Shown: positions 10,201-17,527, numbered from the stretch's first letter. The stretch is DNA of 43,659 bases from GCA-020343675 sp964462945 (GCA_964462945.1 CAYWZW010000045.1:1-43659), one strand, 5' to 3'. The notes: generated by a model from the sequence alone, not told the origin. Translations and numbers: made by a program.

Positions 10201-10443
10201 GTAAAACTTACATTTCTTCGGCAAACACCCATTAAAAAATTATCCTTACAGGGACAGGCAAGATTTTCTCCTATCGTCGATAAAATTCTTGCCATCACCA
10301 AGTCCGATGATTATCAAGACAACAAATCCAAGCAAGCTGAAGTCAAAGAATTGGAGAAGCAAATCGACCAGATGGTTTACAATCTCTACGGCCTGACAGA
10401 CGAAGAAATCGCTATCGTGGAAGGCCATAACGAACCAGATTGA
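7264..10443 (+). CDS. Eco57I-like N6-adenine DNA methyltransferase with specificity region
   Basis: A 1059-residue class I SAM-dependent DNA methyltransferase. SYYTPRPIVEYM near 378 precedes motif I DPACGSGAF (about 441-449). The catalytic NPPY (about 679-682) identifies N6-adenine methylation. The C-terminal part, including YILAILNSSLGTYLYR and FLRQTPIKKL, resembles the TaqI-like C-terminal specificity domain. The first 150 residues are not methyltransferase. They hold a conserved-looking alpha/beta segment (LDLNVYEVQHGS) that could be a degenerate nuclease fold, but I cannot confirm this. The gene starts 4 nt after the helicase stop, with GAGGAA upstream as a ribosome-binding site inside the helicase end. 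Together they probably make a self-contained restriction-modification or restriction-like defence unit. The region from about 9300 to 10250 is much richer in A+T than the rest of the gene. Confidence 0.88.
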   Translation: MDFASLYKREAYIEFFRNQFLPDDFEAGDEQVPLSFSRQYTEQVTKIGRSGSLDLNVYEVQHGSENDPRVSLSRESFRLLAEYGQKRALVLFISKAPANYRLSLVTIDLKWEEGKRPTKEYSNPRRYSFFLGPDAKIHTPQQYLLKPGRVKDFDDLKKRFSIEVVNKDFYTRIALLFTKLTGGTRKIGNKTIEFKKGLLEFPSPDDTKRKEFAVRLIGRLVFCWFLKKKCSRQNVPLLPEGLISIDAVDKNKGYYHNILEGLFFEVLNTPVNERGKHFASKPWMVIPFLNGGLFTPHDDDYYPNHEQQRAQFRNMLSVPDDWLRDLLNVFETYNFTIDENTPVDVELAIEPEMLGRIFENLLAEINPETGETARKATGSYYTPRPIVEYMVDESLKQYLITKTKLPEEKISSLLSYSDEDTVLTDAEKDAVLDALDTIKIVDPACGSGAFPMGILQKVLLVLRKIDPDSRKWLGRKLSRIDDAIFKKDLERKLKRETLEYVHKLGIIRDAIYGVDIQPIAVEISKLRCFLSLIVDETIDDMQPNRGVEPLPNLEFKFVCANTLIGLPKAEVAESKKSQSKYGPAEYKGQSLMLEATDEISELKKLRDEYLRSYGNEKKTIEEKFRKVQSKMFEHSLNWNGKETQTSKLSQWDPFSHESNPWFDPEWMFGVKDGFDIVIANPPYQEISNKLDKEYYQKFYKAVLAGHYDLYIFFFKKAFSLTRDKGIISFITSHTYTVYPQFVNLRKWIFEHSAILEITNRVEGIFESAVVDNTIAFLIVGQEKNNFPARFVTKEIVNGNLIDKDLIAVRPNDFDFGTFDLNAIGNLAKFKKFSQNSFPLGDIVESSQGITVYAKVQGEKKDWFRDRIEDCNSKPVIRGKDINRYRLNYSGKYIQYGKWLWCPRDKKYFENEKIFLRQTSDALIGTYVMEPMYCIDSVHSIIKKDGSDYDLKYILAILNSSLGTYLYRLLIFEEAKVFAQVKLTFLRQTPIKKLSLQGQARFSPIVDKILAITKSDDYQDNKSKQAEVKELEKQIDQMVYNLYGLTDEEIAIVEGHNEPD

Positions 10444-10566
10444 CTTAGCCATCAGCGAAACCATCAAAATCATGAAGCAAATCGACGAGACAATCACCGC
10501 CCCCGGCGGCCGTTCGACAAAGCTCACGATGTAAAACTGGCCAATAGAGTAGAAAGTAGGAAAAGT

Positions 10567-10743
10567 ATGAAAGTAGAAATTAAAGGAAAAGAATTGATAA
10601 TCACGGTTGAAATGCAAACACCTACGCCATCGGCGAGCGGTAAAACTCTGGTCATCGCCTCAAGCCACGGCAACCAGACGACTACGGCGATAATAGATGG
10701 AAAGCCTGTTATCGTTGGATTGAATGCGTATATCAAAAAATAG
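10567..10743 (+). CDS. Small hypothetical protein (58 residues)
   Basis: ATG 10567 follows an AGGA ribosome-binding sequence (10558-10561) at good spacing. The product starts MKVEIKGKELIITVEMQT and ends NAYIKK; it is probably a small all-beta protein. It has no signal peptide or cysteines. It lies 123 nt after the methyltransferase stop on the same strand, so it may be the last gene of the defence operon. I do not recognise a function. A short open frame between the two genes (about 10439-10534, ending KLTM) may be a remnant of an extended methyltransferase end or of another small gene. Confidence 0.55.
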   Translation: MKVEIKGKELIITVEMQTPTPSASGKTLVIASSHGNQTTTAIIDGKPVIVGLNAYIKK

Positions 10744-10760
10744 GTTAAAGCCGGCGGCTG

Positions 10761-10782
10761 GCCCGCCAGACGTAAGGCGGGC
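10761..10782. terminator. Terminator-like hairpin after the defence operon
   Basis: GCCCGCC (10761-10767), an 8-base loop and GGCGGGC (10776-10782) form a perfect 7-bp stem 18 bases after the small gene. No T tract follows, so it may be a dispersed palindromic element rather than an intrinsic terminator. The rest of 10783-11037 shows no supported gene. Confidence 0.35.
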
Positions 10783-11037
10783 TGGCCCATCCAATAAGAA
10801 ACCGCATGGGCAGCGAAGCTGCACCATCCTACAAGACGGCCAAGCCGCCGGTGGCCGCTTGAAGCGGGCCTCGTGAAGCGCGGAGCGTCTCAAGGGGCGT
10901 ATCTCGCCGGCCGGAGGTCGGAAATCCGAAATACACTCAAAGGACCGATTTGACGCCAGCGGAAGAACAATAAACGCCGTCGGCGGCTGGGCAAAGGCGA
11001 TGATCTCCTTTGTTCGATGCGGCGGCGGTTGATTTAT

Positions 11038-13215
11038 TCAAAGGTCAGCCGGCGGAGTCGAGCGTGGAGCCTGGTTTGAAACAGCTTCTCTTACTCGTGC
11101 CGGAGTCATGGGCAGTTGAAATAATCTGACACCTGCTGCATCATGTATGGCATTGGCAATGACCGCACCCATGCAGATAATGGCCGGTTCGCCGCCTCCC
11201 TGGGGAGAAACATCTTGAGCTTCCACGAGCACTGTTTCGATCTTTGGCAACCAGGAAAAGCGAGGTATCTCGTACGTGTCAAAGCCCAAGTCGAGGACTT
11301 TTCCGGCCTTGAAATGGATTTCCTCGGACAGGGCATAGCCTAATCCCATCGTAATGCAGCCTTCCATTTGCAGTCTGGCTCCCTCGGGATTAATCACGAT
11401 GCCCATATCCTGAGCACACACGACACGTTTGGCCTGAACATCGCCTTTCGCCCTGTCCACCTCGACTTGCGCGATAGTTGCTACATACGTGCCCGAGTCA
11501 ATACCACAGGCTACGCCGAAGCCGCGACCGCTGGGCGATGGTGAAGGAGTCCAGCCGAATTTTGCCGCCGCAGCTTTGAGAACCCTTGACATCCTGTCAT
11601 CGGTCAGATTCTTCAGGCGAAATTCCACGGGGTCCATACCCGCTTTCGCAGCCATGACGTCAATCTGTGATTCCCTGGCAAAAGTATTGGTGTTATTGGC
11701 CGGCGCACGCCAGGGCCCGACTCCGAAAGGATGGGCGCCGGACGACCCTCCCCATTCTCCGAATGTGGCCGTGCGATGGTGCGGCACGTTGTAGAACTGC
11801 TGTGCGCCTCTTGACCCTGCGAAGTAAACGCCATAATCCCACAGGGTAATGTTGCCTGACTTGGTAATTCCCGATTTGATTTTGACTACTGCCGCCGGCC
11901 GGAACGTATCATAAAAGAACTCCTCCGCACGGCTCCAGGCAACCTGGACGGGCTTTGCGGCCAATTTTGCCAGCCTCGCCGCTTCCACGGCCTGCGGGCC
12001 GGACGTCTTGCCGCCGAATCCTCCTCCGACGAACGGCGTGATGACCCGGACATTCTCAGAAGAAATACCCAGTGCCTGAGCGACCTGGTCTTTGACCCTG
12101 AAGGGACCCTGAGTGGATGCCCACACCGTCACTTTGTCCCCCTCCACCTTGGCCAGAGCCGTGTGGGTCTCGATGGGGGCGTGCGCGACATAGCTGTTCA
12201 AGTATGTTTGCTCAATCAGAGTGTCGGCAAGTTTTTCCCCGCTCTTGAGATCGCCCGCGCGGTCCACAACATTTTCCGCCGGGGCGTTCTTGAGCAAATG
12301 ATCAAAGATGTTCTCGTCGTCCACTTGCGATTCCGGCACGTCGAACTGGGCTTCGATTTTTGCAAGGGCATTTTCCGCCTCATCGGGATTCTTGTGAAGC
12401 ACGGCGACCAGATCGCCGTCCCGGACGAGCCGGACTCCCTCCATTTTCTCCGCCGCCGAAGCGTCAAGGCTTGTGAGTCTGGCGCCGTGAGCGGGGGGTC
12501 TTAGAATCCGGGCATACAGCATGTCAGGCAGGCGAATGTCTCCGGCGTACTTGGCCTGACCCGTGACTTTCTCGACAGCATCCGTGCGTGAGACCTCTTT
12601 GCCGATGACCTTGAACTGCGCGGGCGTTTTCAGGGGAGGTTTCCCTCTTGCACGTCTGGCAATCGTTTTCCCGGAAGCCAATTGGGCGTACGTGACCCGT
12701 TTTTCTTTCTGATCCCTGTCGAATACTGCTCCGTTCTCTGCGGTCAACCTTTCCGGAGGCACCTGAAGATGCTCGGCAGCCAATTCTATCAGGACGGCCC
12801 TGGCCTCTGCCGCCGCGGCTCTCAAAGCAGGGCCGAAGAAGCGGGTCGTCATGGAACCGAAAGTGCCCATATCCCACGGGCAGAGGGCGGTGTCTCCCAT
12901 GACCATATCGACCGAGTCCAAACTGGCGTCGATTTCGTCGGCTAACATCTGTGCCAGTGACGTCACAATTCCCTGCCCCATCTCGATCTTGCCGGTAAAG
13001 CAGGTGATTCCACCGTCAGCTCCAATCCGAAGGTAGGCATTGAAATCGTCGGGGTAACCTCTGCCGCCCCTTTGCGCCTCCAATACCGAAGAATCCCCAA
13101 TACAGAAAAAGATTACGATGCCGCCGCCCACGGCCTTGAGGAATTCCCGACGCGTTACATTGGGGTCAGCGTTAATATCGCTGAAATCAAGCTCAATGTA
13201 TTCATCCTTTTTCAT
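11038..13215 (-). CDS. Tat-exported molybdopterin-binding oxidoreductase, xanthine dehydrogenase/IorB-like large subunit
   Basis: A 725-residue protein of the xanthine oxidase/aldehyde oxidase family, resembling isoquinoline 1-oxidoreductase beta subunit. Residues 22-45 hold a twin-arginine motif (RREFLKAVGGG) followed by a hydrophobic stretch, which predicts export through Tat. The molybdopterin region shows TGKIEMGQGIVTSLAQ early in the chain (the arrangement of IorB), the hammerhead segment around TGQAKYAGDIRLPDMLYARI, FVGGGFGGK in the middle and GGGEPAI near the end, where the catalytic glutamate of the family lies. Such enzymes hydroxylate aldehydes or N-heterocycles and need a small 2Fe-2S subunit and an electron acceptor. 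Neither is next to this gene on either side. The start has a good GGTGAG ribosome-binding site. The substrate cannot be told from sequence. Confidence 0.85.
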   Translation of the reverse strand: MKKDEYIELDFSDINADPNVTRREFLKAVGGGIVIFFCIGDSSVLEAQRGGRGYPDDFNAYLRIGADGGITCFTGKIEMGQGIVTSLAQMLADEIDASLDSVDMVMGDTALCPWDMGTFGSMTTRFFGPALRAAAAEARAVLIELAAEHLQVPPERLTAENGAVFDRDQKEKRVTYAQLASGKTIARRARGKPPLKTPAQFKVIGKEVSRTDAVEKVTGQAKYAGDIRLPDMLYARILRPPAHGARLTSLDASAAEKMEGVRLVRDGDLVAVLHKNPDEAENALAKIEAQFDVPESQVDDENIFDHLLKNAPAENVVDRAGDLKSGEKLADTLIEQTYLNSYVAHAPIETHTALAKVEGDKVTVWASTQGPFRVKDQVAQALGISSENVRVITPFVGGGFGGKTSGPQAVEAARLAKLAAKPVQVAWSRAEEFFYDTFRPAAVVKIKSGITKSGNITLWDYGVYFAGSRGAQQFYNVPHHRTATFGEWGGSSGAHPFGVGPWRAPANNTNTFARESQIDVMAAKAGMDPVEFRLKNLTDDRMSRVLKAAAAKFGWTPSPSPSGRGFGVACGIDSGTYVATIAQVEVDRAKGDVQAKRVVCAQDMGIVINPEGARLQMEGCITMGLGYALSEEIHFKAGKVLDLGFDTYEIPRFSWLPKIETVLVEAQDVSPQGGGEPAIICMGAVIANAIHDAAGVRLFQLPMTPARVREAVSNQAPRSTPPADL

Positions 13216-13431
13216 CTTCTCACCGCCTTGTCATTCGCAGTAGTACAGGCACCAGCCCGGCCTTTTTGTGCAACCGTATCTGGTTTCGGCACAATTAGCA
13301 AGGAAATTCCCGTCCGTCAGGCTTGGAGGCTTGCACTTTCGATGCGGGTTGGTTATTCTGGGGCGACGAAAGTAAGAGTTTGATGCAGATCAGCAGCGAC
13401 ATCAGGCATATAGACCTTTGAAGACGCAGCT
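13216..13431. other. Divergent intergenic region between oxidoreductase and sulfatase
   Basis: The 216 bp between two divergent gene starts must hold both promoters. I found no convincing -35/-10 pair at standard spacing on either strand and no clear operator palindrome. Confidence 0.4.
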
Positions 13432-14823
13432 ATGCTTACGCGACGCGACTTTCTGAAATGGACCGGGTCAGCGACTGCAGGGGCGATGCTGGCGCAAGGG
13501 CGGTCTGCAGCCGCCCAGCAGGGCCAGAGGCCCAACATCATCTTCATCCTCGCCGACGATTATGGCATCGGCGGCTTGAGCTGCTACGGCAGCGACAGAT
13601 TCAAAACTCCGACTCTCGACGCGCTCGCCCAGACGGGCACGCGGTTCGAGTATTGTTTCTCCATGCCCCTGTGCGCACCGTCCCGGGGCGTCTGCATGAC
13701 GGGCCGGTATCCGTTCCGCACCGGCGTGGTGAATAACAATACGGGCAACCAGGCCCATCCGGACAAGGAAGTGTGCATTGCAAAGCTGCTGAAACAGGCT
13801 GGTTATGCCACGGCAGTAGCTGGAAAATGGAGACAGCTAAGCTACTTCACCAGCAAGGAAGACGCACAGCGATGGGGCTTTGATGAATTTCTGATCTGGG
13901 GCGTTGATGGGACCAAGGGCGAGCGCTATTGGGACCCCAGTTACAACAAGAACGGCCAGCCCATGCCCGACACCCAAGGCAAGTACGGCCCCGACCTGCT
14001 CCACGAGTTCGTCGTCGATTTCATCCGCCGCAATCGGGATAAGCCGTTCTTCGTTTACTATCCCTCTGTGCTCATTCACGGCCCGATCCTGCGTACGCCC
14101 GACAGCCCGGCTGAGGGTGCGGACCATTACGCCGATAACATCGCTTATCTCGACAAGCTCGTCGGGAAACTCATCGCGGAACTGGATAGCTTGAACCTTC
14201 GCGAGAAAACGCTGGTCGTTTTCACCGGCGACAACGGCTGCACGCCCCAGGCATCGGGCACGAAGGGCGGCGGCAGCGGCGGAACGCTCAGCGGGCGGGC
14301 CATCGACGGCGCCAAGGGGAGCATGAAAGAAGGAGGCAGCCGCGTCCCTCTGATTGTGAGCTGGAAAGGCACGACGCCGGCCGGACAGGTGTTGGAAGAC
14401 CTGACGGATTTCAGCGATTTCTTTCCGACCTTTGTTGAGTTGGCCGGGGCAAAGCTACCGGAAGGCGTCACGATCGACGGCCACAGTCTCGCGCCACAAC
14501 TGATGGGCCGGCGGGGCGATCCCCGGCAGTGGATTTTCGTGCAGTTGAGCCAGCAGTGGTATGTGCGCGACGCTCACTGGAAGCTCAATAACCAGGGCGA
14601 GCTGTTCGACATGAAGGACGCCCCATTCCGAGAGACTCTTGTTGAGGCCGATAGTGCCGAGGCACAGGCGGCGCGCGCCAAGCTGCAAGCCGCGATGGAT
14701 GTCTTGCGCCCGGGCGATTCAGCGGCTGCCGCAGAAGCCAAGCAGGAAAAACCCAAAAAGGAGGCCCGTAAACGCACAAAACCCAAGGCCGCCGATGAGC
14801 CGAAACGCAAGAGCCGCAAATGA
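13432..14823 (+). CDS. Tat-exported type I sulfatase
   Basis: A 463-residue formylglycine-dependent sulfatase (alkaline phosphatase superfamily). The N-terminus has a Tat signal (TRRDFLKW, then an Ala/Gly-rich stretch ending near SAAAQQ). NIIFILADDYG gives the first calcium ligands. C81-A-P-S-R85 is the CxPSR sulfatase signature, whose cysteine is oxidised to formylglycine, followed by GVCMTGRYPFRTG. VFTGDNGCT supplies further metal ligands. The C-terminal 35 residues are a lysine/alanine-rich tail, probably disordered. Planctomycetes use many such enzymes to strip sulfate from algal polysaccharides or mucins. The exact substrate is unknown. No anaerobic or FGE-type maturase is in this window. 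Confidence 0.93.
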   Translation: MLTRRDFLKWTGSATAGAMLAQGRSAAAQQGQRPNIIFILADDYGIGGLSCYGSDRFKTPTLDALAQTGTRFEYCFSMPLCAPSRGVCMTGRYPFRTGVVNNNTGNQAHPDKEVCIAKLLKQAGYATAVAGKWRQLSYFTSKEDAQRWGFDEFLIWGVDGTKGERYWDPSYNKNGQPMPDTQGKYGPDLLHEFVVDFIRRNRDKPFFVYYPSVLIHGPILRTPDSPAEGADHYADNIAYLDKLVGKLIAELDSLNLREKTLVVFTGDNGCTPQASGTKGGGSGGTLSGRAIDGAKGSMKEGGSRVPLIVSWKGTTPAGQVLEDLTDFSDFFPTFVELAGAKLPEGVTIDGHSLAPQLMGRRGDPRQWIFVQLSQQWYVRDAHWKLNNQGELFDMKDAPFRETLVEADSAEAQAARAKLQAAMDVLRPGDSAAAAEAKQEKPKKEARKRTKPKAADEPKRKSRK

Positions 14824-14924
14824 GCTGCGCCGGCCCGTCGCTCCTGGACGTTCCTTGCCGATTGTGCCGCCGGAGAACCCTGTCATCGTTGCCGGCATTT
14901 CACGGCCGATACAGCCGGACGTCG

Positions 14925-15179
14925 TCAATGTATATCCTTCTTGAGCTGCCGGAACTCGTCGATTTTCTCCATCGTAATCATCGAGTCGATTGAGTGACCT
15001 GTAATCTCTTCAAATGGGTCTGGGTCATCGGCGTATCTTACGTCGCTCTGCCGAGCCTTCGCTTCAATCCCTGGGGTCAGAATATCCGGGCACATACCTT
15101 CAAGAGCAGGCTTCCACTCGCTGAAGTCTTTCCAGATAAAAATACGCTTGGCTTCTGAAGATGCTATCTCATGCCCCTC
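14925..15179 (-). pseudogene. Gene remnant without start codon
   Basis: An 84-codon open frame on the minus strand reads like real coding sequence (KRIFIWKDFSEWKPALEGMC, then GIEAKARQSDVRYADDPDPF and a charged end, KIDEFRQLKKDIH). It has no ATG near its beginning: the frame is bounded by a TGA at 15180-15182, and the first internal ATG is about 25 codons in. It overlaps the end of the integrase-like remnant upstream. I do not recognise the family. It is probably the tail of a gene from the same decayed integrated element, or a gene with a non-standard start. Confidence 0.35.
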
Positions 15180-15384
15180 TCAAAAAGGCTCCCGTTTTGC
15201 CGCACCATCTTGACAATTGCCGTTCTCAACTCACTGGACAAGTCTGCCCACCGCTCGATTATCAGCTTCAAGTCCGCGTCGATCTCAGCCTCCAAAAACA
15301 AGCCAGAAACAAGTTGCCCGTTCTCGGATCGACCACTCGTTTCGCCTCTTGCTGTAACTGCTTTGTCCTCAGTAGCCTGCGAAA
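15164..15384 (-). pseudogene. C-terminal remnant of a tyrosine-integrase-like protein
   Basis: Directly downstream of the tRNA-Arg 3' end a minus-strand frame is open for about 70 codons and ends at a TAG (15164-15166). Its last part, LIIERWADLSSELRTAIVKMV, resembles the conserved C-terminal tail of many planctomycete phage-type integrases. The catalytic region (R..H..R..Y) is absent, so only the tail is left. Integrases commonly sit beside the tRNA gene they use as attachment site, which supports the reading. The family call is from memory of such tails, not from a search. Confidence 0.4.
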
Positions 15385-15458
15385 TACGCCCGGCGGGATT
15401 CGAACCTGCGACCTTCGGTTTAGGAAACCGACGCTCTATCCTACTGAGCTACGGGCGC
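15385..15458 (-). tRNA. tRNA-Arg, anticodon CCT
   Basis: On the minus strand a 74-nt cloverleaf can be drawn: acceptor GCGCCCG, D arm GCTC/GAGC, anticodon stem TCGGT/ACCGA with loop TTCCTAA (anticodon CCT), T loop TTCGAAT. The acceptor pairs G1 with U72 (wobble), and the T stem contains one A-C mismatch at the third pair. CCA is not encoded. The small defects could mean slight decay or re-formation by integration, but all invariant bases are present. A promoter lies upstream at 15479-15508. Confidence 0.88.
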
Positions 15459-15478
15459 TTCGATGTTTAACGCGCTGG

Positions 15479-15508
15479 AATTTAGCAGCTTACTGCATAT
15501 ACTGTCAA
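15479..15508 (-). promoter_or_regulatory. Predicted promoter of tRNA-Arg
   Basis: On the minus strand TTGACA (15508-15503), an 18-bp spacer and TAAATT (15484-15479). Transcription would start about 13 bases upstream of the mature tRNA 5' end. The remaining 15509-15767 holds no supported gene; 15690-15720 carries a dispersed repeat of the CATTCTGAACGAAGTCAAG type. Confidence 0.55.
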
Positions 15509-15767
15509 GCTCTTTTTCGGCCCCGAGGGGGCGCACAACAAGTGCGCAACAAAACCGCCACTCTGCGCCTCAGCATTTGCTGTCGTGATAGCTGAAGGCA
15601 TGTAACCAACTGCAGGAGGCACGCCTTTTGTTTATCGTTATCCCGGTTTCCACTATAACTGCTATCCCCAAGATTGAATCTGTGGCTTGTCATTCTGAAC
15701 GAAGTCAAGAATCTCGATTTCTCGTTGCCGGTAGTCACATTACAGGGCTACGTGTGGCGCCTCTGTT

Positions 15768-16967
15768 CTACTCTTGTTTGTTCTTTGCTTTTTGGGCTGC
15801 TATTCTCTTCTGCTGTGCAGCTTCGATCATGTCTTTGATGTCGTAGCCTAACGGTTTGCCCTGCTCATATTTCCGCCGGGCGCTGACGAGGGCTTTCTCT
15901 ACGCCCGGAGGCAGGATGCGATCCTTTCCTGCTTTCTCGGGCGGCAGCCACCAGCTCATCCTTTCGCTGTAGCACCATACATACTCATCCGAGGTGGTCA
16001 GGGCATAATACACATTGTGCTCAAAGAATCTCAACTGCTGCTCGGCGGTGAGAAAATGGCCGGTGGTTTGTTCGGTGCGTTTTCCCAATGTCTGGTCTAT
16101 GTACAAGGCCATGCCCGCCTGAACCTGGGCGTTGTACTTGTTCCGCAGCGATTCCGGGACCAGTGTCTGAGCACGCTGCCGGATTAGATGATAGGCGCGG
16201 AAATAATCATTCGGACTTTCGTAATAATAGGCCGACTCGTTGCCGTCGATGAAGATGGTACCAGGTGCAGCGCCCTCGAGCATGCCGATGCAAAAAGACG
16301 GCAACAGGACCATCCATTTTTTGAGCAGTTTTTCCTGGCGGACCTTCGGATCAGGCTCGTCAACGATATCGGGGAAAAGGCCAAGCTGAAAGAAGCTCAA
16401 GACCTTCAGATCGGGCTTGTGCTCCTGCAGGGCGATAATGAGCTGCCGGCCCCGGCGGCGAACCTGCTCTGCAACCTGATCGAACGGCTTGTCCGCATAG
16501 GACCCGGGATATATCCAAGGGTCTGTTCCGTAAGGCTCCGGATCGAAGCAGACCCCCACACAGCGCCCGCAATGGACTGCCAGAGAAAATAACTTCATAT
16601 TCTCGATGATGACGTTCCAGTGGTCATCGTTGAACCAGTCCATATTCGACTTATTGGCGGCGTAGAGCGTCAGGAAGTTGTCTGTGAATTTCTCCCATTT
16701 GATGGCAGCAAGCGAATCCAGCTGCGGCTGCAAGTCTTCTTGTTTCCATGGCCGGGTATCAAAGGCGTGGTTGAATTCTTTCGTCCGAAAGATTATCCCG
16801 TCGAAGGGACGCTTTTCCATCTCGCGAATATTTTCCTGGACAAAGTCAGGATAGGGAACGTCCCAGCCATACTCGACGATTTTTTTGCCGAGGCGCTGCT
16901 GGGCAATCATACAGTCGCAGCAGAATAGCAATAGAAAAAGACCGGATAAAAGATGTTTTCTACACAC
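15768..16967 (-). CDS. Secreted hypothetical protein, possible TIM-barrel glycosidase-like
   Basis: A 399-residue protein with a clear signal peptide (MCRKHLLSGLFLLLFCCDC, cleavage probably after MIA). It starts with GTG 16967, preceded by AAGGA. The mature part begins KKIVEYGWDVPYPDFVQENI and contains an acidic segment FDPEPYGTDPW and WKVLSFFQLGLF-like strands in alternation with helices, as in (beta/alpha)8 barrels of glycoside hydrolases. No catalytic pair can be assigned with certainty. It is probably a periplasmic or surface protein of polysaccharide use. It stands alone, and the mobile element at 17037 begins 70 bases upstream of its start codon, so it probably separates the gene from more distal upstream sequences. 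Confidence 0.6.
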   Translation of the reverse strand: MCRKHLLSGLFLLLFCCDCMIAQQRLGKKIVEYGWDVPYPDFVQENIREMEKRPFDGIIFRTKEFNHAFDTRPWKQEDLQPQLDSLAAIKWEKFTDNFLTLYAANKSNMDWFNDDHWNVIIENMKLFSLAVHCGRCVGVCFDPEPYGTDPWIYPGSYADKPFDQVAEQVRRRGRQLIIALQEHKPDLKVLSFFQLGLFPDIVDEPDPKVRQEKLLKKWMVLLPSFCIGMLEGAAPGTIFIDGNESAYYYESPNDYFRAYHLIRQRAQTLVPESLRNKYNAQVQAGMALYIDQTLGKRTEQTTGHFLTAEQQLRFFEHNVYYALTTSDEYVWCYSERMSWWLPPEKAGKDRILPPGVEKALVSARRKYEQGKPLGYDIKDMIEAAQQKRIAAQKAKNKQE

Positions 16968-17028
16968 GGCAAGTTCCTTTCAATTTCACCATATTCTATC
17001 ATATTTACCATCCTGGCGTACCTTTTGT

Positions 17029-17036
17029 AAAGCGAC
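17029..17036. repeat. Left target-site duplication of the mobile element
   Basis: AAAGCGAC immediately outside the left terminal repeat. An identical copy lies at 19922-19929 immediately outside the right terminal repeat. Eight bases falls in the range made by IS1-type elements. Confidence 0.9.
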
Positions 17037-17061
17037 GGTAGTGGGTCAGTTTGAGTTCTTT
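17037..17061 (+). repeat. Left terminal inverted repeat
   Basis: Starts GGTAGTGGGTCAGTTTGA; matches the reverse complement of 19897-19921 at 21 of 25 positions. The GGTRNTG-like tip is typical of IS1-family ends. Confidence 0.88.
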
Positions 17062-17505
17062 GGAAAATTAAGAACAAGAAAGGTGGTCAGCAGGAATAGT
17101 CTTTGCTGCTTTTGAGAGCAAATCTGCTCCTCTCAAGTTGTCCCCGGTCGGTTTGGCCAGAGGCCCTCTCGACTTGGGGGGCTTGGTTTGAGCACATAAG
17201 TCCCAAGTAACTCTGACAAACCACTCCAGCCTTATCCTCCGAAACGCAAGGGCCTTCTGGTGCGGGTTCACCTTCGGGCGGGGCTTGCCGTAAGGCAAAG
17301 TTATCCTTTGGCCATGCTGACCTTGAAAGGTGCACTATGTCAGATTTCCCTGAAACCCGTCAGGGAGCAAAGAATGCACGGTCTAAGCACTCTGCCGAGG
17401 GCGGTGAAATTATCATCGCGCATGGCAATGCTCCTTTCTCCGGGAGCCCTTTGTCCCGGTTGCCATTATCGTAGAGTATTTTTGTTCTTTGACAAGTAAA
17501 GATGG
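17049..17505 (+). ncRNA. Candidate structured non-coding RNA of the mobile element
   Basis: This 457-bp non-coding stretch contains many strong inverted repeats: GTTCTT/AAGAAC (17055-17075), TTGAGAG/CTCTCAA (17112-17136), ACTTGGG/CCCAAGT (17172-17208), TTGCC-GTAA-GGCAA with a GNRA tetraloop (17285-17298), ACCTT/AAGGT (17320-17331), GTGCA/TGCAC (17330-17334/17375-17379) enclosing TCCCTGA/TCAGGGA (17347-17366), and a two-level hairpin GGCAA-CCGGGA/TCCCGG-TTGCC (17424-17464). A terminator-like hairpin follows at 17506-17527. Open frames on both strands across it have no start signals or recognisable products. I do not recognise a known RNA class. No good promoter for it is visible, so it may instead be a leader or a recombination-related DNA structure. 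Confidence 0.5.
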
Positions 17506-17527
17506 TCGCTAAAAAAGCGAATTTTTT
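17506..17527 (+). terminator. Terminator-like hairpin with T tract
   Basis: TCGCT (17506-17510), AAAAA loop, AGCGA (17516-17520), then A and six T (17522-17527). The stem is short (5 bp) but the T tract is good. It lies just upstream of the promoter of the next gene, so it would separate a left-end transcript from the passenger genes. Confidence 0.5.

Noticed and set aside
15161..15595. Plus-strand open frames across the tRNA-Arg, with a peptide like PAGFEPATFGLGN
   Set aside because: This is the well-known false translation of the antisense strand of a tRNA gene; the tRNA on the minus strand explains it.
17068..17335. Minus-strand frames of 76-82 codons in the left end of the mobile element
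   Set aside because: No start signal or domain; the sequence is dominated by inverted repeats and fits a structured RNA or DNA better.
17341..17380. Similarity of the GAAACCC..GGGAGCAAAG stretch to RNase P or SRP RNA cores
   Set aside because: Only a few bases match and the rest of either RNA consensus is missing around it.
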